Positions 8,486-15,380 are shown, counted from the stretch's first letter. The stretch is 15,589 nucleotides of DNA from Pseudomonadota bacterium (GCA_023388935.1 JAEWFG010000148.1:1-15589), one strand, 5' to 3'. The notes: generated by a model not told the origin, from the sequence alone. Numbers and translations: made by a program.

Positions 8486-8680
8486 GGTCCACTCTCGCCT
8501 GTTCGCCGTCACCGTCTTGCCTAGCGTCGTGGGCGTTGGCAAGGCGAGCCCTGCTTCTTGTGCATTGACGGACCTCGCCGGGCGAGGGACAAGCCCGGTG
8601 AATAGTGATATGCGAGCGGCCTGCTGGACCTCGCCAATTTGGGCCAACAGACGCTAAAGCCAAGACCGGGAAGGACGCCT
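8486..8680. promoter_or_regulatory. Divergent promoter region of the two metabolic operons
   Basis: 195 bases separate the diverging starts, so both promoters and any shared operator must lie here. A 15-base perfect palindrome, CCTCGCC-G-GGCGAGG, sits near the centre (8573-8587). A TTGACG hexamer just before it could be a -35 box for the rightward operon, although no good -10 box follows at the proper distance. A second CCTCGCC occurs at about 8628. No regulator gene is adjacent, so the regulator is unknown. Confidence 0.45.
8573..8587. promoter_or_regulatory. Candidate operator palindrome between divergent operons
   Basis: A perfect inverted repeat with 7-bp arms and a single central base, located about 90 bases from each start codon. 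That is a sensible place for a regulator serving both operons. In GC-rich DNA such palindromes also arise by chance. Confidence 0.3.
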
Positions 8681-9883
8681 ATGACCACCGTGCACTCTGG
8701 AAGACATTTTCTTCAGATTCCAGGACCAACCAACGTGCCCGACCGGGTGCTGCGGGCGATGGACATGCCGACGCTGGACCACCGCGGTCCGGAGTTCGCC
8801 GAGCTCGGTTTCGCTGTCCTGGCCTCGATGCAGCGGGTGTTCCGCACCAAGCAGCCCGTGATCATCTTCCCCTCGTCCGGCACCGGCGCCTGGGAAGCGG
8901 CGATGGTTAACGTGTTCTCGCCCGGCGACAAGGTCCTGATGTGCGAGACCGGCCAGTTCGCCGTGTTGTGGCGCGGCATCGCCGACAAGTTCAAGCTCGA
9001 CGTCGACTTCATCCCGGGCGACTGGCGCCATGGCGCCGATCTCGCCGAGATCGAGAAGCGCCTCAGTGCCGACAAGCAGCACGCGATCAAGGCGGTCTGC
9101 GTCGTGCACAACGAAACCTCGACCGGCTGCGTGACGCCGCCGCTGGAGGTGCGCAATATCCTCGATCGCGTCAAGCATTCCGCGCTTTTGATGGTCGACA
9201 CCATCTCCGGCCTCGGCTCGATGGAATATGAGCACGACGCCTGGGGCATCGACGTCTCGGTCGCCGGCTCGCAGAAGGGCCTGATGCTGCCCCCGGGCCT
9301 CGGCTTCAACGCCGTCTCGGAGAAGGCGCTCGCCGTCGCCAAGGCCAACCCCGGCATGCGTTCCTACTGGGACTGGCAGGAAGTCATCACCTTCAACAAG
9401 CTCGGCACCTTCCCCTATACGCCCGCGACCAATCTGCTGTACGGCCTGCGGGAAGCGGTCAAGATGCTGGAAGAGGAGGGGCTTGAGAACGTCTGGACCC
9501 GCCACAAGCGCCACAGCGCCGCGACACGTGCCGCGGTCAAGGTCTGGGGTCTGGAGACCCAGTGCGCCGATCCTGCCGCGCATTCGCCGGCGCTGACCGG
9601 CGTGCGCGTGCCGGAAGGCCACGACGCCGACGCCTTCCGCAAGGTGGTGCTGGAGAACTTCGACATGTCACTCGGCACTGGCCTGAACAAGGTCAAGGGC
9701 AAGGTGTTCCGCATCGGCCATATCGGCCATTTCAACGATCTGATGCTGATGGGCACGCTCGCCGGCGTCGAGATGGGACTGGATCTTGCAAAGATTCCGC
9801 ACCGGAGCGGCGGCGTCTTGGCGGCCATGGACGTCCTGAAGGGACGCGACGCGGTGCCGCTGGCCAAAGCCCAGGTGGCTTAA
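8681..9883 (+). CDS. sgaA: Serine-glyoxylate aminotransferase (class V PLP enzyme)
   Basis: 400 residues, the normal size. ATG 8681 follows GGGAAGGA (8668-8675) by 5 bases; the 14 codons upstream in frame are not needed. The enzyme transfers the amino group of serine (or alanine) to glyoxylate, giving glycine and hydroxypyruvate (or pyruvate), in the cytoplasm with pyridoxal phosphate. Family signatures are FLQIPGPTNVPDRVLRAMDM (10-29), TLDHRGPEF, the cofactor-phosphate loop SSGTGAWEAA (65-74), the PLP-ring Asp in MVDTISGLGS (D173), the Schiff-base lysine in SVAGSQKGLMLPPG (K199), and the C-terminal FRIGHIGHFND. It heads a rightward operon with the crotonase gene 45 bases downstream and diverges from the 2-hydroxyacid dehydrogenase. 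Together they can turn glycolate into glycine. The serine versus alanine preference cannot be read from sequence alone. Confidence 0.93.
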   Translation: MTTVHSGRHFLQIPGPTNVPDRVLRAMDMPTLDHRGPEFAELGFAVLASMQRVFRTKQPVIIFPSSGTGAWEAAMVNVFSPGDKVLMCETGQFAVLWRGIADKFKLDVDFIPGDWRHGADLAEIEKRLSADKQHAIKAVCVVHNETSTGCVTPPLEVRNILDRVKHSALLMVDTISGLGSMEYEHDAWGIDVSVAGSQKGLMLPPGLGFNAVSEKALAVAKANPGMRSYWDWQEVITFNKLGTFPYTPATNLLYGLREAVKMLEEEGLENVWTRHKRHSAATRAAVKVWGLETQCADPAAHSPALTGVRVPEGHDADAFRKVVLENFDMSLGTGLNKVKGKVFRIGHIGHFNDLMLMGTLAGVEMGLDLAKIPHRSGGVLAAMDVLKGRDAVPLAKAQVA

Positions 9884-9928
9884 AGGCTCAGTGCCTCAAC
9901 CCATCCTGCTGAACCAAGAGAGCGCGCG

Positions 9929-10723
9929 ATGAACGCACCGACTGCTAACGAAGACCTGCTCTACTCCGTCCGGGACGGCATCGCGCGGATCACCTTCAAC
10001 CGCCCCCAGGCGCGCAACGCAATGACCTTCGCCATGTATGACCGCATGGCGGAGATTTGCCAAGAAATCAACGCCGATCGATCGATCAAGGCGCTGATCC
10101 TGACCGGCGCCGGCGACAAGGCGTTCGCCTCCGGCACTGATATCTCGCAGTTCCGCGCCTTCAAGACCGCGCAGGACGCACTCGACTACGAGGCCCGCAT
10201 CGACCGCGTGCTCGGCACGCTCGAGCAGTGCCGCGTGCCCGTGATTGCGGCGATCGCCGGTGCCTGCACCGGCGGCGGCGCCGGCATTGCGGCCTGCTGC
10301 GATCTCCGCATCGGAACTGAAACGACGCGCATCGGCTTTCCAATTGCGCGCACGCTCGGAAACTGCCTGTCGATGTCGAACATCAGCCGCGTCGTCTCGC
10401 TGGTGGGACCTGCCCGCACCAAGGACCTGATCTTCAAGGCGCGTCTGGTCGAGGCGCCGGAAGCGCTGGCGCTCGGCCTGCTCAACGAGGTCGTGCCCGA
10501 CGTTGAGACACTGCAGCGGCGTGCGGATGAGACTGCAAAGCTCGTCGCGAGCCACGCGCCGCTCACTCTGGAAGCGACCAAGGAGGCGGTGCGCCGGATC
10601 CGCCGCACGCTCTCACGCGAGGAGGGCGAGGACCTGATCCTCAAGGCTTATATGAGCGAAGATTTTCGCGAGGGCATGGACGCGTTCCTCAATAAGCGGA
10701 CGCCGAACTGGAAGGGCAAATAG
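9929..10723 (+). CDS. Crotonase-fold (enoyl-CoA hydratase/isomerase family) protein lacking canonical catalytic Glu residues
   Basis: 264 residues, a normal single-domain crotonase. ATG 9929 has AAGAGAG upstream. The fold is clear: ARITFNRPQARNAMTFAM (19-36); the first oxyanion-hole strand KAFASGTDISQF (64-75); the second at AAIAGACTGGGAGIAACCDL (107-126); then GPARTKDLIFKARLVEAPEA and a C-terminal helical trimerisation part. In classical enoyl-CoA hydratases a Glu follows GGGC and another sits in the QPE motif. Here the equivalent positions appear to be G119 (GGGAG) and I139 (GFPIAR). A hydratase reaction of the classical type is therefore doubtful; crotonase relatives also include hydrolases, decarboxylases and isomerases. 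Placement behind the aminotransferase gene suggests a shared operon, but the substrate is unknown. A GC-rich hairpin 34 bases after the stop may end the transcript. Confidence 0.88.
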   Translation: MNAPTANEDLLYSVRDGIARITFNRPQARNAMTFAMYDRMAEICQEINADRSIKALILTGAGDKAFASGTDISQFRAFKTAQDALDYEARIDRVLGTLEQCRVPVIAAIAGACTGGGAGIAACCDLRIGTETTRIGFPIARTLGNCLSMSNISRVVSLVGPARTKDLIFKARLVEAPEALALGLLNEVVPDVETLQRRADETAKLVASHAPLTLEATKEAVRRIRRTLSREEGEDLILKAYMSEDFREGMDAFLNKRTPNWKGK

Positions 10724-10756
10724 CGCGGTGTTCGCTGTCGGCTTCGCCCAGAGCAT

Positions 10757-10778
10757 CGCGCAGGCGCAAGCCTGCGCG
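10757..10778 (+). terminator. GC-rich hairpin after the crotonase gene
   Basis: A perfect 9-bp stem (CGCGCAGGC / GCCTGCGCG) closes on a GCAA loop of the stable GNRA class, 34 bases past the crotonase stop. No U-run follows, so it is either a transcript-stabilising 3' hairpin, a weak terminator or a dispersed palindromic element. Confidence 0.45.
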
Positions 10779-11644
10779 CTCGGACGATACCGGAATCTGA
10801 CTTTCCGCGGGACCTGCTTGAGGTCAATATCAGTGGGCCGAAACAGAAGGCGCCTTTCCAGCAAGTCGCGCCACACGCTGCCAATAGCGGTCTGCGACAC
10901 TCGGCTTGCGTGGTCTTGCGAATGTGACGCCTCGCCTTGCGGAAGAGAGACGAGCATGCGACCTTGAGGCAAGCGGTGTTCCCAGAGATGATCCAACTCC
11001 GTAGAGCAAAGCTGCCCGATGCTCTGAGCGATCTCAGGGCGTGAGGTCAAAGATCCCTGTCGATCCGCAGCAGTAACGCAGCGGGCCGGGGTCAGATCAT
11101 GCTGATGTCCACCGAGTTCTTCACGTGAAGAGCCCGCCGCCGGGCTGGGTTATTTATTCTAATCCGTTGGCCGCGAGGCCTGATTGATGCTGCGATTAGA
11201 AATAGACCTCCGAAGGGCGCAGGTCGATGTGCCGTGAGCATAGTCGCCTCCGAAATCATGTCGTCCGCGGTACTGCCCCTGTTCCTCCACCGGCCTCGGG
11301 AGCTCGGTGATCTCGTCCTTGGTCCAGGAAACACCGCGCTTGCCGTACGATCCTTGCCGCCGATCAAGTCGGCTGCGGATCTTTTGCTGCACGTCTGCGA
11401 CGCTCGGAGATTCGATGTCACCTCCCGTCAAGGTGCTCGAGCCTTTGCTGCTGCCAGTCGAGATCAAGCCCACTCCGCGGGACATTGACCGGGTGCGCCG
11501 CAGGTAGGCGCGTGTAGCCGGACAACGTAATCCGACACGCTGGCCTACTGGTCCTGGGCCCCACAGCGCGGGACGTGCACATCGAGTCCCACCTTCGACC
11601 TGGGACCGGCCGGCAGCGGGACGTCGTACATCTTGTCGGCAGCT
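10779..11644. other. Gene-poor stretch between metabolic locus and membrane-protein gene
   Basis: About 865 bases without a convincing gene. Minus-strand frames exist: 11418-11648, whose ATG overlaps the stop of the membrane-protein gene as ATGA with GAGGAG before it; and 11159-11485, with the protein-like piece VADVQQKIRSRLDRRQGSYG. None has a recognisable family, and the first is Arg/Cys/Pro-rich like an out-of-frame reading. The minus-strand reading EAADKMYDVPLPAGPRSKVG just below 11650 looks more natural but is soon closed by stops. I read this as decayed sequence downstream of the membrane-protein gene. Confidence 0.35.
11131..11146 (+). terminator. Candidate intrinsic terminator hairpin
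   Basis: AGCCCG and CGGGCT form a 6-bp stem around CCGC, followed by GGGTTATTTATTC, which is T-rich on the plus strand. The stem is strong but the T-run is interrupted, so this is tentative. No nearby plus-strand gene needs it except possibly the crotonase operon about 400 bases upstream. Confidence 0.3.
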
Positions 11645-12820
11645 TCATCGCTGCTCCTCTTCGCGGCTCGAGATGATCATGAGCAAGAGGCCTCCCACGG
11701 GAGGAAACAACGCCAAGAGGACAAAGCGAAACATGATGAAATCGTCGGCGGTTGGCTTGAGCCTTCCGGCGGTGATCCACGCCACGATCTTGATCGTCGC
11801 TTCGGTTTGCGGGTCGGCACTGCTTTCGGCCAAGCTCGCCGCATTATTGTACTCAAGTCGACGATCCCTCTCGTCTTTTTCGCGCTCGCGGCAGAACCGG
11901 CCGGCTGAGCTCCTGCATTCCCGCACGCGTGAGGCCTCGGCGGCACGCAACGTTTCCGCCGTCCTCGTCACAGTGGGCGCGAGTGACGCGCGCTCAAGCT
12001 TCACCTTCGCGAGATTGTCCGAAGCGAATCCGATGCCGGCCTGGACGACATACACAAAGGCTACCAACCAGACCATCCAAGACACGCTAGCAGCGGTCCG
12101 CCGGCGAGCTTGCCAAAGCTGGACGGATGTCGGGGGTACAGCGAAGACAATGAGATCTGCGGCGACGCCCACGGCCAAGTACAGATATCCGGCGACATCG
12201 CTCGAACCCAGCGACTGGCCAAATGATGCGCTGATCGTAATGCCAGCGCCGCCGAGGACGAGGGCGGCAACGGTCAGGAGGCACGATCTGATCGCTCCCC
12301 AGAGCGTGACGCGACGGTGTGACGCCGTGACGACGGGCGTGGCGTTCGCCGTGACGACAGGCGTGACGTTCGCCGTGACGTCGGGATCGACGTTCGCCGT
12401 GACGTCGGGCGTAACGTTCGTCGTGACGTCGGGGTCGACGTTCGCCGTGACGACGGGCGTGACGTTCGGCGTGAGGTCCGCCGTGACGACGGGCGTGGCG
12501 TTCGCCGTGACGACAGGCGCGACGTTCGCCGTGACATCGGGAATGACGTTCGCCGTGACGTCGGGCGTTACGCTCGCGGTGACGTTGGGCGTGACGTTCG
12601 CGGTGACGTTGGGCGTGACGTTCGCCGTGACGCCAGCCGTGACGGCTGACGCAACGGCGGGCGTGACAGCGCTGTGTCGGACTTCTGCGCGGACATTGGG
12701 CAGGACAGCCGACGCATTCTCGCGCTGCGAAGAGCGCGCGCGCCAGGCGCGTGTCCGTTGGGCGTTCGTTTTGGCTCGCCTGCGTTTCCGCGGGGCAGCT
12801 GATTCAGTGCTGTCAACCAT
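11645..12820 (-). CDS. Membrane protein with basic N-terminus and VTANVTPD-type octapeptide repeats
   Basis: 391 residues from ATG 12818-12820, preceded by TAGGAA with a 5-base gap, a good ribosome-binding site. The layout has four parts. A basic N-terminus (RKRRRAKTNAQRTRAWRARS, 11-30) could bind nucleic acid. A low-complexity region (about 57-165) consists of some twelve octapeptides of type VTANVTPD. Three hydrophobic segments follow at about 175-197, 206-230 and 244-266. A charged, probably helical stretch with two Cys (C302, C310) then leads to a last membrane segment (about 363-384, RFVLLALFPPVGGLLLMI) and a charged end (SSREEEQR). No family is recognised with certainty. The C-terminal plan (two Cys in a charged helix, ADPQ, last membrane helix) recalls membrane proteins carried on rhizobial plasmids and phages. 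It diverges from the MOBV relaxase, with about 900 bases between them. The opposite strand is also open over the same DNA but lacks sensible segments and a start signal. Confidence 0.75.
   Translation of the reverse strand: MVDSTESAAPRKRRRAKTNAQRTRAWRARSSQRENASAVLPNVRAEVRHSAVTPAVASAVTAGVTANVTPNVTANVTPNVTASVTPDVTANVIPDVTANVAPVVTANATPVVTADLTPNVTPVVTANVDPDVTTNVTPDVTANVDPDVTANVTPVVTANATPVVTASHRRVTLWGAIRSCLLTVAALVLGGAGITISASFGQSLGSSDVAGYLYLAVGVAADLIVFAVPPTSVQLWQARRRTAASVSWMVWLVAFVYVVQAGIGFASDNLAKVKLERASLAPTVTRTAETLRAAEASRVRECRSSAGRFCREREKDERDRRLEYNNAASLAESSADPQTEATIKIVAWITAGRLKPTADDFIMFRFVLLALFPPVGGLLLMIISSREEEQR
12327..12626. repeat. 24-bp tandem repeat (about 12.5 units) inside the membrane-protein gene
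   Basis: Twelve full 24-bp units plus one half unit (12471-12482) lie head to tail. Each unit begins GTGACG and most end ACGTTCGCC on the plus strand. Degenerate copies continue to about 12674. Because 24 is a multiple of three, the array encodes octapeptides in frame on the minus strand and keeps the plus strand open as well. Units 7-10 match units 1-4 in order (unit 7 is identical to unit 1), revealing a higher-order duplication with a 156-bp offset. The likely origin is slippage or unequal crossing over. It is not CRISPR, since there are no spacers. Confidence 0.93.
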
Positions 12821-13343
12821 TAGAGTTCCTATCGTTTTGATGGCCAGGCAATCGGCTAGGTCATCCTTGAAGCTGCGCGGACGGCCCGCCTCGCGTCTCG
12901 CGGAGTTGTTTTGATCAAGCCCGCATCTGACGCTTGTGATGACGATGGAGCGCTAGCGTTGAAGCGCCATCGACAAGAAGCTCCATGAACTTATCTTTCG
13001 CGCAGCTAGACCGGTTAACTCGCATCCGGCCCACGCTTCGACCAGACGCGAACCCCGTCCATGGGGCATTCTTGTTGAGTTCGCAACGCGCCCCCAACCC
13101 AGTCTGGCCAGGTCAAGTCACAATCGTAGCGAGAAACAATTCCTTGAAACATGCAGCTAGAGTTGGCACGCGGAAGCGGCTCCAACCCAATGTTTTCGGG
13201 CCTTCACAGGCGTTCGCTGACTATGTTTAGGCGCTACCCGCGGGGACGCGAGACCGCAATTCCGCCGTGCCATTCGCAACGAAAAATCGCGTCTTCAAAG
13301 CTGTGGAAGAATGTGTGAACTATCGGTGAACCCATCGCCCACG

Positions 13344-13360
13344 GCCACCGGCGCGGTGGC
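13344..13360. repeat. Hairpin GCCACC-N5-GGTGGC
   Basis: A 6-bp perfect stem in non-coding DNA about 360 bases upstream of the relaxase start. The role is unknown; it is too GC-rich to exclude chance. Confidence 0.35.
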
Positions 13361-13582
13361 TCCGATCGTCGTTAACGCCCCACCACGTGATCCAGCACCG
13401 GCAATCGACTGCCGCGGTCGACGCGCTCAACCACGAACAGCATGATGTCCAGCGGGCGGATCGAGAACCGGATTGCGCGGTTGGATCCTGGTCTGCTCTC
13501 ACCGCGATCAACTCTCTTTGTCGCCTGCTCAAAGAGACCAGATCGCGGGGCTTGAATGATGCCGATCGCAGAGTGACGGCTT

Positions 13583-13679
13583 GCCTTGGAGCAAGGCGAA
13601 ATCGGGGCACTTGATACATCTAGCGAACCGACTGGATGTAGCGATGCTGGAAAAATTCTGCTTCAGACTTGCAGGCCTG
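13583..13679. other. Candidate origin-of-transfer region for the MOBV relaxase
   Basis: Three inverted repeats cluster directly upstream of the relaxase gene: GCCTTG-GAG-CAAGGC (13583-13597), TACATC-N14-GATGTA (13615-13640) and CAGGCCTG (13672-13679). In MOBV systems the origin of transfer normally lies just upstream of mob and contains such repeats. The known nic consensus of the pMV158 group is not visible, so this is inference from position. Confidence 0.3.
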
Positions 13680-13715
13680 GGCGCGAAGCTTTCTCCGACA
13701 AAGGAGACAGCACCT

Positions 13716-14735
13716 GTGGCTTATCAGTTCATCCACATCGAGCAGTACGGTCGTCAAGGCGCGCACAAGAAAAAGTCGTCGGCGCGCAAACGGTCGATGT
13801 ATGACATCCGCGACGAGATGATCCGCGCGCCGCGCGCCTGCCCCCACGTGGCTGATCCGAAACCGCCGGTCATCCTGTTCGGCAAGACTCCGAACGAGGC
13901 GATTGCCATCGCAGCCGAGCGCGCCGCCACGGCCGTGGACAAGATTGGGCGCAAATTGCGGTGCGATTCGCCTGTCGTCGTGATCGGTGTCGCGAGCTGG
14001 CCTGAGTTGGTGTCGGACGTCATAGCTGACCCGGAAAAGCGGGCCGAGTACGCGCGGTGGCGCGCCAAGACGATCGCCTGGCTCAAGGCGCGTTGGGGGG
14101 ACGATTTGGAGAGCGTGGTCCAGCATATGGACGAACCCCGACCGCATATTCATTTCGTGGTGGTACCCAAGCTGGATGACGCGCGCCGACTTCAGATCCA
14201 GAGCGTCCATCCGGGTGAGCGCGCCGCGGCTGAATGCAAGAATGCCGGCGATAGCCCGAGCAGGCAGCGGGCCGCCTATGTCGATGCAATGATTGATCTG
14301 CAGGGCGACTACTATGACAAGGTTTCCGCGTGCTGCGGCCTGACGCGCTTGGGGCCCCACCGGCAGCGCCTCACGCGGAAGGAATGGGTCCAGCAGCAGC
14401 GCCAGGCCGAGGCGATGGCCGAGGCAAGCGCGAAGCTCGAGAGGCGCGAGGACGAGGTGATGGCGCGGGCCACGCAGTTCGTTAATGACCGCATCGCGGC
14501 AGCCGACGTCGAAGCGCAGAAGAAGTTCAAGGTTGCCGCACAGAAGTCGGCTGAGCGCTTTGAGACGCTGAAGCGGAAGGCCAACGAGGACGTCACGGTC
14601 GAGCGCCAGCGGGTGGTGAAGCTCGAAATGCAGCTCTCCGCCAAGGACGCGGTCATTGCGGCCCAGGAGGAGCAGCTCAAGTCGCTCCAGGCCACGCTCG
14701 AGGCGCTCGGCATCGAACAGGGTATGACCATGTAG
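13716..14735 (+). CDS. Pre/Mob family relaxase (MOBV type)
   Basis: GTG 13716 is preceded by AAGGAG (13701-13706) with a 9-base gap, and the protein then begins with the family-typical MAYQFIHIEQYGRQ; a longer TTG start at 13581 lacks support. The product is 339 residues. Signatures are RDEMIRAPRACPHVADPKPP (32-51), which matches the Mob segment with a conserved HV-x-x-P-x-P-P, and the metal-binding motif QHMDEPRPHIHFVVVP (136-151; H137, D139, E140, H144, H146), the HxDExxPHxH motif of Pre/Mob enzymes. From about residue 220 the protein is a long Glu/Gln/Lys/Ala-rich coiled coil (QQQRQAEAMAEASAKLERRE and onward), also usual for this family. Such enzymes nick DNA at an origin of transfer and allow mobilisation by a helper conjugation system. 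The gene looks intact, and no replication gene is visible nearby. Confidence 0.9.
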   Translation: MAYQFIHIEQYGRQGAHKKKSSARKRSMYDIRDEMIRAPRACPHVADPKPPVILFGKTPNEAIAIAAERAATAVDKIGRKLRCDSPVVVIGVASWPELVSDVIADPEKRAEYARWRAKTIAWLKARWGDDLESVVQHMDEPRPHIHFVVVPKLDDARRLQIQSVHPGERAAAECKNAGDSPSRQRAAYVDAMIDLQGDYYDKVSACCGLTRLGPHRQRLTRKEWVQQQRQAEAMAEASAKLERREDEVMARATQFVNDRIAAADVEAQKKFKVAAQKSAERFETLKRKANEDVTVERQRVVKLEMQLSAKDAVIAAQEEQLKSLQATLEALGIEQGMTM

Positions 14736-14869
14736 AGCCCCTGGAGGTCTGCAGGCGCGAGGAGGATGCCCGGAGGCCGAGATCGCTTCCCCGTGCGAAT
14801 TGACGATTCAGCTTTCAACTCCGGATTCTCCATTGGAGCAAACCTGAAGTTCTTTCGGGCTCCTTGAAA

Positions 14870-15031
14870 ATGGAGCGTCGAGCAATCGTGCAAGTTGCCA
14901 CTTGCACCGCCTATGTCGACATGGGCGGACAGCGTGACTTTTCGATTGTAGTGGACTTGTCAAACAGGCCTTGCCGCCACCGCTCCCTGATCGATCTCGC
15001 AGCGCTTGCTGCCGAACCAAGCCGGCCCTGA
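14870..15031 (+). CDS. Possible small hypothetical protein (53 aa)
   Basis: ATG 14870 opens a frame reading MERRAIVQVATCTAYVDMGG, then QRDFSIVVDLSNRPCRHRS, ending at TGA 15029-15031. The middle has a natural alternating hydrophobic pattern, but there is no clear ribosome-binding site and no family. It may be a fragment of an older gene. Confidence 0.25.
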   Translation: MERRAIVQVATCTAYVDMGGQRDFSIVVDLSNRPCRHRSLIDLAALAAEPSRP

Positions 15032-15240
15032 CGCCGAATAAAATAGTGGAAGGAGGCTGGCAATCTCAGTTCGTCCGAGCATCGAGACCAGTCAAAATTC
15101 GTTGCTCTCCAGGGTACTCATCGCCTGCGCGTTCACCAGCGAAATCGTCCACGACAGTGCTGATGATCCCTCATAAATGGCCTCTTGCACGCCGTCTTGA
15201 CGGTCGTGTGCAACCGATCGCGCTCTTCGCACAGCTTGCC

Positions 15241-15264
15241 AAATGCGAAGACGTTTTCGCATTT
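15241..15264. repeat. Near-perfect 24-base palindrome related to the one at 2088-2110
   Basis: Arms AAATGCGAA and TTCGCATTT flank GACGTT, with one mismatched pair. It sits 117 bases before the DUF3102-like gene, a plausible operator position. It shares the half-site AATGCGAA/TTCGCATT with the palindrome at 2088-2110 but has even rather than odd spacing. Confidence 0.65.
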
Positions 15265-15380
15265 CAACGGACGGCCGGTGGCCGGTGATTCATAGCCTTG
15301 CGATTTCTTGACTTCTCGTTCCCGGCACGACGCAATTGGTACTGTGAAACGTTTGGTCGGACCAGTAGGAGTACTCACAG

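Larger units (their letters stand above)
12821..13715. other. Intergenic region between membrane-protein gene and MOBV relaxase
   Basis: About 895 bases with no supportable gene; the short frames on both strands lack motifs and ribosome-binding sites. It holds the promoter side of both divergent genes and several inverted repeats: 13344-13360 (GCCACC / GGTGGC), 13583-13597 (GCCTTG / CAAGGC), 13615-13640 (TACATC / GATGTA) and CAGGCCTG at 13672. The repeats concentrate in the last 140 bases before the relaxase, where an origin of transfer would be expected. Confidence 0.4.
14736..15380. other. Intergenic region between MOBV relaxase and DUF3102-like gene
   Basis: About 645 bases. It holds one low-confidence small frame (14870-15031), the second AATGCGAA-type palindrome (15241-15264) and the ribosome-binding site of the next gene (AGGAG at 15367-15371). 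Nothing else is recognisable. Confidence 0.4.

Noticed and set aside
8654..9622. 322-codon minus-strand open frame
   Set aside because: Antisense shadow of serine-glyoxylate aminotransferase, whose catalytic motifs are intact on the plus strand.
10613..11050. 145-codon minus-strand frame overlapping the crotonase end
   Set aside because: It runs into the crotonase gene antisense, lacks a ribosome-binding site and has no recognisable family.
12327..12626. Iterons of a plasmid replication origin
   Set aside because: Repeat length is an exact multiple of three and in frame within a gene with a good start and membrane segments; no replication initiator gene is visible. A coding minisatellite explains it better.
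12327..12674. CRISPR array
   Set aside because: Units are contiguous 24-bp repeats without spacers and lie inside an open frame; no cas gene is present.
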